Below, in pieces: positions 52,864 through 62,218 of a stretch of DNA of 64,000 nt. The stretch lies in contig NZ_KB235930.1 of the NCBI RefSeq assembly GCF_000332295.1, positions 3,747,895 to 3,811,894 on the forward strand, in the 5' to 3' direction. The first letter of the stretch is position 1. Each line of letters begins with the position of its first letter. The position numbers were made by a program, and so were the translations under genes. This DNA comes from Fortiea contorta PCC 7126 (GTDB lineage Bacteria; Cyanobacteriota; Cyanobacteriia; Cyanobacteriales; Nostocaceae). The notes under the pieces were generated by a model that was not told the DNA's origin, made no database searches, and saw nothing but the letters and a program-made list of their open reading frames with translations.

Positions 52864-54270
52864 ATGCCAGCGAATTCCTGGCCCGAAAACGATCCTAGTA
52901 ATGAGCTTGATTCTCTTAGTTCTCTGTTGTCTGACCTCTCAGCAACTGAGGAGTCGGAGATAGACCCGGAAGTTGGGTTTCTCCCATCCCGGTTTCAAGG
53001 ACGCAGACCCAAGGCGGCGCTGGTTTTGGTGCTGGTCTGGATGGGCACGATCGCTCTACATTTGGTTTCTTGGGGGGCGATGTTCGTGCTGGGCTTAACG
53101 GCTATTTTAGGCATTCATGCTCTGAGGTTTTTATCTGCTAAACCCCGCCGTTATCCTCAAGTGATCGAGGGAAGTGTACCTTTTGTGTCGGTGCTGGTCG
53201 CAGCGAAAAACGAAGAAGCAGTAATCGGGAGATTAGTCAAGAATCTTTGCAGTTTGTCATATCCAGATGAGCAGTATGAAGTGTGGGTGGTGGATGACAA
53301 TAGTAGCGATCGCACACCAGAATTACTAGCACAATTAGCTCAGGAAAATCACCAACTCAAGGTTTTGCGGCGTTCAGAGCAAGCTACGGGTGGGAAGTCG
53401 GGGGCACTAAATCAGGTGTTACCGCTGACCAAAGGGGAAATCATCGCTGTGTTTGATGCGGATGCTCAGGTGGAACCAGACTTTTTACAACGGGTAGTAC
53501 CTGTGTTCCAAAAAGAGCAGGTGGGGGCGGTACAGATGCGAAAAGCGATCGCCAACGCTACCGAAAATTTTTGGACTCAGGGACAAATGGCGGAGATGGC
53601 TGTTGACACCTATTTACAGCAACAACGCATTGCCATTGGTGGAATTGGTGAACTGCGCGGTAATGGTCAGTTAGTCCGGCGTCAAGCTTTGGCAAGTTGC
53701 GGTGGTTGGAATGAGGAAACAATCACTGATGATTTAGATTTAACTATCCGCTTACATCTTGACAAATGGGATATTGAGTGCATGTTCTACCCAGCAGTCC
53801 AAGAAGAAGGTGTGACGAAAGCAATTGCTCTTTGGCACCAACGCAACCGCTGGGCAGAAGGCGGGTATCAGCGATATTTAGATTACTGGGATTTAATTCT
53901 CAAAAACCGCATGGGGACTCAGAAAAGCTGGGATTTGCTGATATTTTTGCTGATTATGTATATTCTACCAACAGCAGCAGCACCAGATTTACTAATGGCT
54001 ATGATCAAGCATCGGCTACCCATTCTTAGCCCCATCACCACTCTATCAGTTGCTATTTCCGTGTTGGGGATGTTTGCAGGTTTAAAGCAGATTAATCAAA
54101 ATCAGCAATTGTCAATTTCCACCTATTTTCGCTTCCTAGTGCAAACTTGGCGCGGCACTATTTATATGTTTCACTGGCTGATAGTCATGAGTAGCACCAC
54201 CGCCCGCATGTCGATACAGCCCAAGCGCTTAAAATGGGTAAAAACTGTACACACAGGAACAGAGGACTAA
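52864..54270 (+). CDS. mgdA: Beta-monoglucosyldiacylglycerol synthase (GT2)
   Basis: 468 residues. The N-terminus is acidic (about 1-45) and is followed by two transmembrane segments (about 52-95). The GT-A core has VSVLVAAKNEEAVIGRL, VWVVDDNSSDRTPELL, IIAVFDADAQVEPDFL, ITDDLDLTIRL and the RNRWAEGGYQRY motif; further membrane segments lie at about 355-400 and 425-450. This order and the length match the cyanobacterial glucolipid synthase that makes monoglucosyldiacylglycerol, precursor of thylakoid galactolipids. It ends exactly where a palindromic element begins. Confidence 0.92.
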   Translation: MPANSWPENDPSNELDSLSSLLSDLSATEESEIDPEVGFLPSRFQGRRPKAALVLVLVWMGTIALHLVSWGAMFVLGLTAILGIHALRFLSAKPRRYPQVIEGSVPFVSVLVAAKNEEAVIGRLVKNLCSLSYPDEQYEVWVVDDNSSDRTPELLAQLAQENHQLKVLRRSEQATGGKSGALNQVLPLTKGEIIAVFDADAQVEPDFLQRVVPVFQKEQVGAVQMRKAIANATENFWTQGQMAEMAVDTYLQQQRIAIGGIGELRGNGQLVRRQALASCGGWNEETITDDLDLTIRLHLDKWDIECMFYPAVQEEGVTKAIALWHQRNRWAEGGYQRYLDYWDLILKNRMGTQKSWDLLIFLLIMYILPTAAAPDLLMAMIKHRLPILSPITTLSVAISVLGMFAGLKQINQNQQLSISTYFRFLVQTWRGTIYMFHWLIVMSSTTARMSIQPKRLKWVKTVHTGTED

Positions 54271-54371
54271 GGCGTTGCTGAATATTATCGCAGATTAGGT
54301 GTCAAGAATCGACCTTTAGTCTTGGTTGAAAATTTTCATTCATCCCGCAACGCCGAAAATTCAGCAACGCC
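54271..54371. repeat. MITE-like element with 13-bp perfect inverted ends (GGCGTTGCTGAAT)
   Basis: GGCGTTGCTGAAT at 54271-54283 and ATTCAGCAACGCC at 54359-54371. The 101-bp element begins at the base after the mgdA stop codon and ends five bases before the ileS stop codon, so it fills the convergent gap almost exactly. Such GGCGTTGCTGAAT ends occur in cyanobacterial IS/MITE families. It could also serve as a shared bidirectional terminator. Confidence 0.85.
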
Positions 54372-54376
54372 CAGAT

Positions 54377-57292
54377 CTAAAACTCTCCGGCTAAAGCTGC
54401 AACGCACCTTTCACAGATTAAGGGATGCTCTGCTGATTCTCCCACATGAATCGAGTAGTTCCAACAGCGATCGCATTTTTCTCCTTGTGCATTCACTACC
54501 CCAATTCCCCAGGTATCTGATTGCAAGTTGTATTTCGACCCTAGCAATGCATCGGGTGTATCTAATACTTCTACTTGGGAAGTGAGGAATAAGTATCGGA
54601 GTTCATCGATACCGTTACCTACACTGGGATTTAGTGTTTTTACTGAAGCACGTAGCTGCTCGTCTTTTATATAGAGCAAGACTTTTGCTTCTAAAGAAGA
54701 ACCAATCATCTTTTCTACCCTAGCTTGTTCTAATACCTTATTCACCTCAGTCCGGATTTGCCGGATTTGTTGCCAAAATTGTGCTAGTTCGGGATTTTGC
54801 CAACGTGGTTCTAATTGCACCCAACCAGCCTCAAACACTGATTTATGGGGTGTTTTATAAGGCAGATATTGCCAGATATCTTCTGCAGTGTGACATAAAA
54901 CAGGTGCGATCGCTGTGGCTAAATTTTGTAGCGCCATCTGCAAGACTGTCTGACAACTGCGACGGCGAAAAGCATTCGGGGCGCTGATATACAGTCTATC
55001 TTTGGCAGCATCCAAATAAAAGTTGGATAAATCCACCACGCAGAAATTCTGTACAGTTTGGAAAAAGCGGAAGAATTGGAAACTGTCAAAGGCTTGCGTG
55101 ACTTCCTCAAACACCTCAACGATGCGGTGGAGCATGTATTTATCCAACTGCGGTAAATCCTCGAAAGCTACTTTATCTTTTTCGGGGTCAAAGTCATGCA
55201 AGCTACCCAACAAGAACCGCGCTGTATTGCGAATTTTTCCCCTCACATCATTAAGTTGCTTGATGATGTTTTTCCCAATCCGCATATCAGAGGAATAATC
55301 TACCGATGATACCCACAATCTAAGGACATCAGCACCATAAGGCGGTTCTTCTTTTTGATTTTTCCCGCCGTCAATAATTGTATGCGGGTCAACCACATTC
55401 CCCTCAGACTTGCTCATCTTCCGCCCTTGTTCATCCAAAACAAAGCCGTGAGTCAAGACAGTTTTGTAAGGGGCGATGCCGTTAACTGCTACACTAGTCA
55501 GTAAACTTGACTGAAACCAACCGCGATGTTGGTCGGAACCTTCCAAATACAAATCAGCTGGATAATGTAATTCTGGACGCTGTTCAGTTACAGCCGCCCA
55601 AGACGAACCAGAATCAAACCACACATCCATTGTGTCTGTACCTCTGCGGTAAGACCGACCATCACTGCGATATGGTTCTGGTAATAACTCTGCTACTGAA
55701 AGTTCCCACCAAGCATCAGAACCAATTTCTGCAAAAATTGCTTGGATGTGGTTGATAGTTGCTTCATTCAGCAAAACTTCCCCAGTTTCCTCATCGTAGA
55801 ACACGGGAATAGGGACACCCCAACTGCGCTGACGGGAGATACACCAATCAGAACGGTCTGCAACCATAGGAGTGATGCGATTTTCTCCTTGGGCTGGAAT
55901 CCATTTTACAGTAGCGATCGCCTTTAAAGCTGCATCCCGAAATCCCTCCACGGAAGCGAACCACTGTTCAGTGGCGCGGAAAATTGTCGGCTTTTTCGTC
56001 CGCCAATCATAAGGGTATTTATGAGCATACGCCTCTTCTTTCAACAAAGAACCAGCCTTAGTCAGCGCATCAATTACCGCTTGATTTCCATCACCCAACA
56101 CATTCAAAGAAGCAAACTCACCCGCCTCTGCAGTAAAGTTACCGTTGTCATCCACTGGCGCGAGGATGGGTAAGCCGTAGCGTTGACCGACGATGTAGTC
56201 TTCTTGACCATGACCAGGGGCAGTGTGCACCAAGCCTGTACCCGACTCAGTGGTAATATAATCACCACCCACAAGCACTGGACTTTCTCGGTTGAATAAA
56301 GGATGACGGTAAGTTGTATGTTCTAAATCTTGCCCTTTGAATGTGGCTTTTACTGTTAAATCTACATCCAAGGTGGAAGATAAGCGTTCTACTAAATCAG
56401 CCGCTACGATGAGATATTTAAGATTTGTTTCGCGCAAAGTCGCAAAGGCGCTAAGGTTATTTTGCGTCTCCTCGTCTTTGCGTGACACTTCCACCACTGC
56501 ATAGTTCAAGTCGGCGTTGACTGCTACAGCTAAGTTACCGGGGATTGTCCAAGGTGTGGTTGTCCAGATAGCGACACCCAAATCGGGGAGATATTCACCC
56601 AAAGTTGGTTTTGCAGTTTCCGACAAACTTGTGACGGGAAAAGCCGCGTAGATACTGCGGGAAGTGTGACCTTCTGGATATTCTAATTCTGCTTCTGCTA
56701 AGGCGGTTTTAGAACTGGGACTCCAGTGAACAGGTTTTAAACCGCGATAGATGTATCCTTTTAAGAACATTTGCCCGAATACGCCGATTTGCGCTGCTTC
56801 ATATTCTGGCTGTAATGTCAAGTAAGGATGTGCAAAATCACCCCACATACCAAAGCGTTTACAGCTTTTGCTTTGGTCTTCTACGGCTGCGAGGGCAAAT
56901 TGTTTAGCTTTTTGTCGCAGTTGTAGAGGTGTCAAGTTTTGCCGTTCTGCTGATTTCATATTTTGCAGAACTTTTAGCTCAATTGGCAAGCCGTGACAGT
57001 CCCAACCAGGGACGTAGCGAATTTTCCGCCCTCGTAGAAGTTGGTAGCGATTAATAATATCTTTAAGAATTTTACCTAAAGCATGACCACTATGCAGAGA
57101 GCCATTGGCGTAGGGAGGCCCATCATGTAGTATAAATAATTCGCCGGGGTTATTTTGAGAAAGGCGATCGTAAATTTTATTGTCTTCCCAAAACTTTTGA
57201 ATTTCGGGTTCACGCTTGAGGGCGTTCGCCCGCATATCGAAATTAGTCTTAGGTAAATTTACAGTATCTTTGTAGCTTCCAGTTTCTGTCAC
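54377..57292 (-). CDS. ileS: Isoleucine--tRNA ligase
   Basis: 971 residues. The class I HIGH motif appears in PPYANGSLHSGH (about 59-70), the KMSKS motif as GRKMSKSEGN (about 620-626), and the editing domain contains TTPWTIPGNLAVAVN and ESGTGLVHTAPGHGQEDY. The C-terminal zinc site CDRCWNYS...CERC is complete. It charges tRNA-Ile in the cytosol. The length is slightly above the E. coli enzyme (938). It is transcribed alone, convergent with mgdA. Confidence 0.98.
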   Translation of the reverse strand: MTETGSYKDTVNLPKTNFDMRANALKREPEIQKFWEDNKIYDRLSQNNPGELFILHDGPPYANGSLHSGHALGKILKDIINRYQLLRGRKIRYVPGWDCHGLPIELKVLQNMKSAERQNLTPLQLRQKAKQFALAAVEDQSKSCKRFGMWGDFAHPYLTLQPEYEAAQIGVFGQMFLKGYIYRGLKPVHWSPSSKTALAEAELEYPEGHTSRSIYAAFPVTSLSETAKPTLGEYLPDLGVAIWTTTPWTIPGNLAVAVNADLNYAVVEVSRKDEETQNNLSAFATLRETNLKYLIVAADLVERLSSTLDVDLTVKATFKGQDLEHTTYRHPLFNRESPVLVGGDYITTESGTGLVHTAPGHGQEDYIVGQRYGLPILAPVDDNGNFTAEAGEFASLNVLGDGNQAVIDALTKAGSLLKEEAYAHKYPYDWRTKKPTIFRATEQWFASVEGFRDAALKAIATVKWIPAQGENRITPMVADRSDWCISRQRSWGVPIPVFYDEETGEVLLNEATINHIQAIFAEIGSDAWWELSVAELLPEPYRSDGRSYRRGTDTMDVWFDSGSSWAAVTEQRPELHYPADLYLEGSDQHRGWFQSSLLTSVAVNGIAPYKTVLTHGFVLDEQGRKMSKSEGNVVDPHTIIDGGKNQKEEPPYGADVLRLWVSSVDYSSDMRIGKNIIKQLNDVRGKIRNTARFLLGSLHDFDPEKDKVAFEDLPQLDKYMLHRIVEVFEEVTQAFDSFQFFRFFQTVQNFCVVDLSNFYLDAAKDRLYISAPNAFRRRSCQTVLQMALQNLATAIAPVLCHTAEDIWQYLPYKTPHKSVFEAGWVQLEPRWQNPELAQFWQQIRQIRTEVNKVLEQARVEKMIGSSLEAKVLLYIKDEQLRASVKTLNPSVGNGIDELRYLFLTSQVEVLDTPDALLGSKYNLQSDTWGIGVVNAQGEKCDRCWNYSIHVGESAEHPLICERCVAALAGEF

Positions 57293-57411
57293 AGTCTCAT
57301 GCCTAAAATTAGGTGTCTGATTTGATCAATTATAGAAGATGGCATGAAGACCAAAATTAGCTATTTTATCCGGCGTTGCTAACGCACCGATGAAGATCGA
57401 TAAAGTAAGTT

Positions 57412-57450
57412 GAGTAAAACCCAACATTCGCTTAAGTTAACGTCGGGTTT
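57412..57450 (-). terminator. Intrinsic terminator of the Ycf66-family gene
   Basis: On the minus strand AAACCC(GACG) pairs with GGGTTT around a loop of roughly 20 nt with some inner pairing, then TTTTACTC follows. It begins 8 nt past the stop codon of the Ycf66-family gene. Confidence 0.7.
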
Positions 57451-57458
57451 ATCAGAAT

Positions 57459-58160
57459 TTAACTAGCTTGATTATTTGGTGGGGTTGCTTCTGGTGGTGT
57501 CTCTGCTGGGGGAGCAAGTACTGCATCGGGCGCTACTTCCTCTACAGGAATCGGTGTTTTTTCTGTTTCTGTATCCGCTTGCGCTGCTTCCACTAATTCA
57601 GGCGATGGGGGGTTGGGGGGAATAGCTTCTGGTAAAGTCTCGGTTTTGGCTTCAGGTGTGGAAGTAGTGTTGTCAATTATCTCTACTGCAGCTTGCTCTG
57701 CTAAGACAGCGGTGATATCTTCTGGTTTGGGGGTCGGGGGTTTTTTCTGGGTTGTGGTTTGTTGTACCCGATTTTTCACACCATTAAAAGTACCACCAAT
57801 TGCTGCTGATAACTGTCCTAAACTGCGCTGTAGCGAAAACTTGGATGCTTGTTCTTGGATGGTAAATTTGACTAACTCAGGGCTAGGTACTTGAGTTTGT
57901 TGTGCTTGCGGTGTTAACTGACGACGTAATGACAAAGTTTGCCAGCCAAACCACCATAAAAGAGCCACACTAGCTATGTGACCTAGCAAAAGACCACCAG
58001 TAATCCGTGGTGCAAATACCCATATAACTAAAGCATAAAATAGTCCTATACCACTCCAAATAAAGTCATTCTTGCGGTGGATTTCTGGAAAAAAGAAAGC
58101 TGCTAGATAAATAGCTAAACTACCAATACCCACTGCCAAAGCTAGGATATATGCCAGCAT
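57459..58160 (-). CDS. Ycf66 family membrane protein
   Basis: 233 residues. The N-terminal 85 residues carry the Ycf66 domain: MLAYILALAVGIGSLAIYL, FFFPEIHRKNDFIWSGIGLF and ALVIWVFAPRITGGLLLGH, with three to four transmembrane segments. The C-terminal 145 residues are Pro/Glu/Thr/Ala-rich and probably disordered (for example TPEAKTETLPEAIPPNPP). Ycf66 is a cyanobacterial and chloroplast protein of unknown function. It is divergent from gnd, with 362 bp between the starts. Confidence 0.93.
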   Translation of the reverse strand: MLAYILALAVGIGSLAIYLAAFFFPEIHRKNDFIWSGIGLFYALVIWVFAPRITGGLLLGHIASVALLWWFGWQTLSLRRQLTPQAQQTQVPSPELVKFTIQEQASKFSLQRSLGQLSAAIGGTFNGVKNRVQQTTTQKKPPTPKPEDITAVLAEQAAVEIIDNTTSTPEAKTETLPEAIPPNPPSPELVEAAQADTETEKTPIPVEEVAPDAVLAPPAETPPEATPPNNQAS

Positions 58161-58522
58161 GTTTCGTTACTCCTTTAACTAGGGGTTAAGGATTAGGGGT
58201 GAAGAATTTAATCAAATTCAGTACGGCGTCAATAAACCACCCATTCTAAATCGCTGGAAAGCTGATTATACGGGTTTTTTGATTTCATACTTTAGACTTC
58301 ATACTTCAGCCTTTTTGTACTAGTCCCTAATCCCTTAACTAACAATTTTGCAAATTTTGCCACTCAATTGTTGATTTAGATACAAATTAAAACTAATTAT
58401 CTGTGTTAGTTGTGAATTTTGGCTCTGGAGACCAACTCTTAATGTCTTCTTTAGAAGAGAAGCGAAAATCTCGGACTACCCTAAAGATGAAAGGATCTGC
58501 AAGAGTTAGCCAAAACATAGTT
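58161..58522. other. 362-bp divergent promoter region
   Basis: Separates the Ycf66-family gene (minus) from gnd (plus). Contains TTCATACTT-type short repeats near 58285-58312 and AT-rich stretches likely to hold both promoters. The frame of gnd is open through part of this region, but the added residues are not conserved. Confidence 0.65.
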
Positions 58523-59953
58523 ATGACCCTACAAAGCTTTGGTGTGATTGGTTTAGCCGTTATGGGCGAGAATATTGCCCTAAATGTGGAACGCAATGGC
58601 TTCCCAATTGCAGTTTACAATCGCTCCCGTGAAAAGACTGATGCCTTTATGGCGGAGCGTGCGCCAGGAAGAAACGTCAAAGCCGCCTTTACCCTGGAAG
58701 AATTTGTGGCTGCGTTGGAACGTCCCCGCAAAATCCTAGTGATGGTACAAGCTGGTAAGCCAGTTGATGCGGTGATTGCTCAACTCAGACCTTTGCTGGA
58801 TGAAGGTGATATCATTATCGACGGTGGTAACTCTTGGTTTGAAGATACCGAAAGACGCACTCAAGAATTAGAACCTGCTGGATTGCGTTATTTGGGTATG
58901 GGTGTTAGTGGTGGTGAAGAAGGGGCGTTGAATGGCCCTTCTTTAATGCCTGGAGGTACGACAAGCTCTTACGAGTACCTATCACCAATTTTCAATAAAA
59001 TTGCTGCCCAAGTTGATGATGGCCCTTGTGTAACTTACATTGGCCCCGGTGGTTCTGGTCACTATGTGAAAATGGTACACAACGGTATTGAGTATGGCGA
59101 TATGCAGCTGATTGCTGAAGCCTACGATTTACTGAAAAATGCCGCTGGACTCGACCATAATCAGCTACATGAAGTGTTCACAGAATGGAACACTACCGAC
59201 GAACTCAATTCATTTTTGATTGAGATTACAGCTAATATTTTCCCATACATTGACCCAGAAACAAATTTACCTTTGGTGGATTTGATTGTTGACGCCGCTG
59301 GTCAAAAGGGAACTGGACGCTGGACTGTGCAGACTGCTTTGGAATTGGGGGTTTCTATTCCCACAATTACAGCTGCGGTAAATGCGCGGATTATTTCTTC
59401 TATTAAAGACGAACGGGTAGCAGCATCGAAAGTCCTGACAGGCCCCAGTGGTAAGTATGATGGGGAAGTTAAGGATTTTGTCAATAAGGTGCGGGATGCT
59501 CTTTATTGTTCCAAAATCTGTTCTTATGCTCAAGGGATGGCGCTGTTGTCTACAGCTTCCAAAACATATAACTGGAATTTAAATCTGAGCGAAATGGCGC
59601 GGATTTGGAAGGGTGGCTGTATTATTCGTGCTGGCTTCTTGAATAAGATTAAGAAGGCTTTTAATGAAAATCCAGCATTACCTAACTTGCTGTTAGCTCC
59701 CGAATTCAAGCAGACTATTCTCGATAGACAAACAGCTTGGCGGGAAGTGATTATGACAGCTGCGAAACTGGGGATTCCAGTTCCAGCGTTTAGCGCCTCC
59801 TTAGATTATTTTGACAGCTATCGTCGCGATCGCTTGCCCCAAAATCTCACTCAAGCACAACGCGATTACTTCGGTGCTCATACCTACCTCCGCACAGATA
59901 AGCCCGGAAGCTTCCACACTGAGTGGGTACCCATTGCTGAATCTGAAAAGTAA
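58523..59953 (+). CDS. gnd: 6-phosphogluconate dehydrogenase, decarboxylating
   Basis: 476 residues from the ATG at 58523. The frame continues to 58403, but the start used puts the Rossmann motif (GVIGLAVMGENIALN) at the N-terminus as in the family. GSGHYVKMVHNGIEYGDMQL holds the catalytic Lys and its neighbours; QKGTGRWTVQTALELG and RGCIIRAGFLNKI-like (GGCIIRAGFLNKIK) are conserved. It makes ribulose-5-phosphate and NADPH in the oxidative pentose phosphate pathway, the main dark and heterocyst NADPH source. A strong terminator follows. Confidence 0.97.
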   Translation: MTLQSFGVIGLAVMGENIALNVERNGFPIAVYNRSREKTDAFMAERAPGRNVKAAFTLEEFVAALERPRKILVMVQAGKPVDAVIAQLRPLLDEGDIIIDGGNSWFEDTERRTQELEPAGLRYLGMGVSGGEEGALNGPSLMPGGTTSSYEYLSPIFNKIAAQVDDGPCVTYIGPGGSGHYVKMVHNGIEYGDMQLIAEAYDLLKNAAGLDHNQLHEVFTEWNTTDELNSFLIEITANIFPYIDPETNLPLVDLIVDAAGQKGTGRWTVQTALELGVSIPTITAAVNARIISSIKDERVAASKVLTGPSGKYDGEVKDFVNKVRDALYCSKICSYAQGMALLSTASKTYNWNLNLSEMARIWKGGCIIRAGFLNKIKKAFNENPALPNLLLAPEFKQTILDRQTAWREVIMTAAKLGIPVPAFSASLDYFDSYRRDRLPQNLTQAQRDYFGAHTYLRTDKPGSFHTEWVPIAESEK

Positions 59954-59995
59954 GCTTTGACGCCTCCACTTTATTGACATTTGATGAAAGTTTGG

Positions 59996-60026
59996 AGTGG
60001 CTCTGAGTTTCAGGGTCACTTTTTTT
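59996..60026 (+). terminator. Intrinsic terminator of gnd
   Basis: AGTGGCTCTG pairs with CAGGGTCACT (10 bp, two G-U pairs) around a 5-nt loop and is followed by seven T. It lies 43 nt past the stop codon. Confidence 0.92.
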
Positions 60027-60098
60027 GGCTCACGCATACCGCCAAAGGCGCAGAGAAGAATGCGAAAATAAAGGGATATTATAAGACAAGAATTATTT

Positions 60099-60704
60099 AT
60101 GCCTTACAGTGACTTTACTATCAGAAAAATCAAACAAAACTTTGGTATAACTATTGTTGAAGGTGAAAAATTTCTACCAGAAATTAAAGCGATCGCACCT
60201 AGTGCTACTCTAGATGCATATTTAGCAGAAAGCTTACCCTTAGCTATAGCTACAGGCAGTGAAAAAGCACGTTCGGAATTAATTATTAGTCCTGTTTTAC
60301 TGGAAGTACGCAAGATTTTAAACAGACAAATTAGTTTATTTTCTGGTGCTGATTTTACTGTAGATCCTGCTGCTGGATTGAGTGGAGTCTGTGATTTTCT
60401 TCTCAGTCGTTCTGCTGAACAATTAGAAATTGAAGCCCCGGCTGTGGTAATTATTGAGGCGAAAAAGGCAGATTTGAATCTGGGTATTGGTCAGTGTATA
60501 GCAGAAATGATTGCTGCTCAGAAATTTAATGAAATTAATCATCAACCTATTTCTACTATTTATGGTAGTGTCACGAATGGTACTGCTTGGCGGTTTCTGC
60601 AATTAATTGAGCAAACTGTGACAATTGATTTCACAGATTATCCTCTTCCTCCTGTTGATTTTATTCTGGGAATATTAGTGTACATGATATCTTTTACTAA
60701 CTAG
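60099..60704 (+). CDS. PD-(D/E)XK-like hypothetical protein, 201 aa
   Basis: Helical N-terminus (MPYSDFTIRKIKQNFGI, then EKARSELIISPVLLEVRKIL), then strand motif GLSGVCDFLLSR with the Asp and VVIIEAKKADLNLGIGQCIAEM with the Glu-x-Lys. The D...ExK spacing of about 30 residues and the preceding Glu fit the PD-(D/E)XK nuclease superfamily, and similar proteins are multi-copy in filamentous cyanobacteria. No methylase or other restriction component is adjacent, so activity is unproven. The 42-bp tandem array starts about 95 bp beyond its stop codon. Confidence 0.75.
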   Translation: MPYSDFTIRKIKQNFGITIVEGEKFLPEIKAIAPSATLDAYLAESLPLAIATGSEKARSELIISPVLLEVRKILNRQISLFSGADFTVDPAAGLSGVCDFLLSRSAEQLEIEAPAVVIIEAKKADLNLGIGQCIAEMIAAQKFNEINHQPISTIYGSVTNGTAWRFLQLIEQTVTIDFTDYPLPPVDFILGILVYMISFTN

Positions 60705-60798
60705 TAGAAAATATTTTCTGTTTCGCTGATGGTATTTGTTGGGTTACACGCAGTGGAGCCAAGCTACGGGAGATGGCGATCGCACTTCCGGGAACGCA

Positions 60799-60966
60799 GA
60801 AGCTGCTTCTGGGTGCGCGAAACACTTAAACGTGAAAGCGGAAGCTGCTTCTGGGTGCGCGAAACACTCAAACGTGAAAGCAGAAGCTGCTTCTGGGTGC
60901 GCGAAACACTCAAACGTGAAAGCAGAAGCTGCTTCCGGGTGCGCGAAACACTCAAACGTGAAAGCG
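60799..60966. repeat. 42-bp tandem repeat array, four units plus a decayed unit
   Basis: Units start at 60799, 60841, 60883 and 60925 (GAAGCTGCTTCTGGGTGCGC, then GAAACACTCAAACGTGAAAGCA), with a degenerate fifth copy from 60967. Frames on both strands stay open because the unit length is a multiple of three (for example 60729-61037, 60736-61011 plus and 60764-60955 minus), none with a good Shine-Dalgarno sequence. It fills the 315-bp gap between the convergent PD-(D/E)XK-like gene and the Ser/Thr kinase gene. Each GAAGCTGCTTC core is itself palindromic. Confidence 0.92.
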
Positions 60967-61019
60967 GATGCTGCTACAGTGATGACAAAAAGAAGAAATG
61001 TGTCTGTGTAAGCAGAAGT

Positions 61020-62120
61020 CTATTCACCCTTACCTAAATATTTCGCTTTTAATTCTTCTAATTCTTTATCTATGGGGTTGTTACTAGAAGGTTGAGTGTT
61101 TGGGGTTGGGGTAATTGGTTTTTGCGGTTTACCACCAACCATAAATTGGGTTTTCATTTCTTCTAGTTCTAAATCTATTTGACTGGGGGTTTTGGCGACA
61201 ACTGCAGGTGTGGTGGGCGTAACTGGTTTGGTGGCTATCGGTGCGTTTTGATTTAAATCTTTGAGGACTGCATCCGCTGTTTGATAACGCCGCATGGGAA
61301 TGCTTTCTAGCATTTTGTTGAGGATTTGGCTTAACTGATGACTGACTGGAGTTTTCAGATATTGTTGCCAAATCCAAGTATCGTTATTAATATCATAAGA
61401 ATCAAAAGGCGATCGCTCTGTTAATAACCGAATACAAGTAGCTCCCAAACTATAAATATCGCTGGCAAAAATTGCCCTTCCTCTCATTTGTTCTGGGGCG
61501 ACATATTCGGGACTACCGATACTTGTACCAGTTTGATTTATGGCTTCACTACTAACAGATTTAGAAGCACCAAAATCTACTAATACTAGCTTGTTATCTT
61601 GACTACGCAAAATAATATTTTCTGGTTTAATATCGCGGTGAATCACTTGTTTAGCGTGACAAAATTGCAGTACAGATAATAAATCGTGCAATAATTGTCG
61701 GATTTGGGTTTCATTGAAAGCGCCCTTTTGTACCAATTCCTGGGCTAAATTTTGCCCATCAATAAATTCTTGTACGAGATACTGTCTGTCATCTTGGGTG
61801 AAATATGCCAGTAATTCGGGAATTTGGGGATGTTTACCCAATTCATCTAACTGGACTGCTTCTAGATTAAATAACTCTACCGCTTTTTGCACGGTGTTAG
61901 TGCCTTGGGCTTGGGGATAGAATTGTTTAATTACACAGCGCGGTTTGGAAGGTTTATCTTCATCCACAGCTAAAAAAGTCCTACCGAAACCACCTTGTCC
62001 TATGGGTTTGACAGCACGGTAACGCTCTTTTAGCAGTAACTTGGAACCACAACTGAGGCAAAATTTGCCATCATGAGAATTTTCCGGCTTGGAACAGCGG
62101 GTATTAAGACAGTAGCTCAT
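61020..62120 (-). CDS. Serine/threonine protein kinase with N-terminal 4-Cys motif
   Basis: 366 residues. Cys4, Cys9, Cys21 and Cys24 (YCLNTRCS, FCLSCG) form a zinc-ribbon-like motif, as in SpkB-type cyanobacterial kinases. The kinase domain (about 34-290) is complete: GQGGFGRTFLA (P-loop), CVIKQF (Lys), HRDIKPENI (catalytic loop), VDFGAS (DFG) and SPEYVAPEQ (APE). The Pro/Thr-rich tail carries two copies of IDxELEExK (about 315 and 350). The protein is likely cytosolic and may be redox- or zinc-sensitive. Confidence 0.93.
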   Translation of the reverse strand: MSYCLNTRCSKPENSHDGKFCLSCGSKLLLKERYRAVKPIGQGGFGRTFLAVDEDKPSKPRCVIKQFYPQAQGTNTVQKAVELFNLEAVQLDELGKHPQIPELLAYFTQDDRQYLVQEFIDGQNLAQELVQKGAFNETQIRQLLHDLLSVLQFCHAKQVIHRDIKPENIILRSQDNKLVLVDFGASKSVSSEAINQTGTSIGSPEYVAPEQMRGRAIFASDIYSLGATCIRLLTERSPFDSYDINNDTWIWQQYLKTPVSHQLSQILNKMLESIPMRRYQTADAVLKDLNQNAPIATKPVTPTTPAVVAKTPSQIDLELEEMKTQFMVGGKPQKPITPTPNTQPSSNNPIDKELEELKAKYLGKGE

Positions 62121-62218
62121 GGCAAGGCGATCGCTTTCATATATTTTTATTGTGCCCTGTGTTAGGCTAAAGGGTGTTAATCTTCGCCAAATATCCAGCC
62201 GCAGACTGTTGTACCTTC

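Noticed and set aside
60729-61037. Repeat-encoded frames (plus and minus) in the 42-bp array
   Set aside because: Three overlapping open frames cannot all be genes; they follow from the unit length and lack ribosome binding sites.
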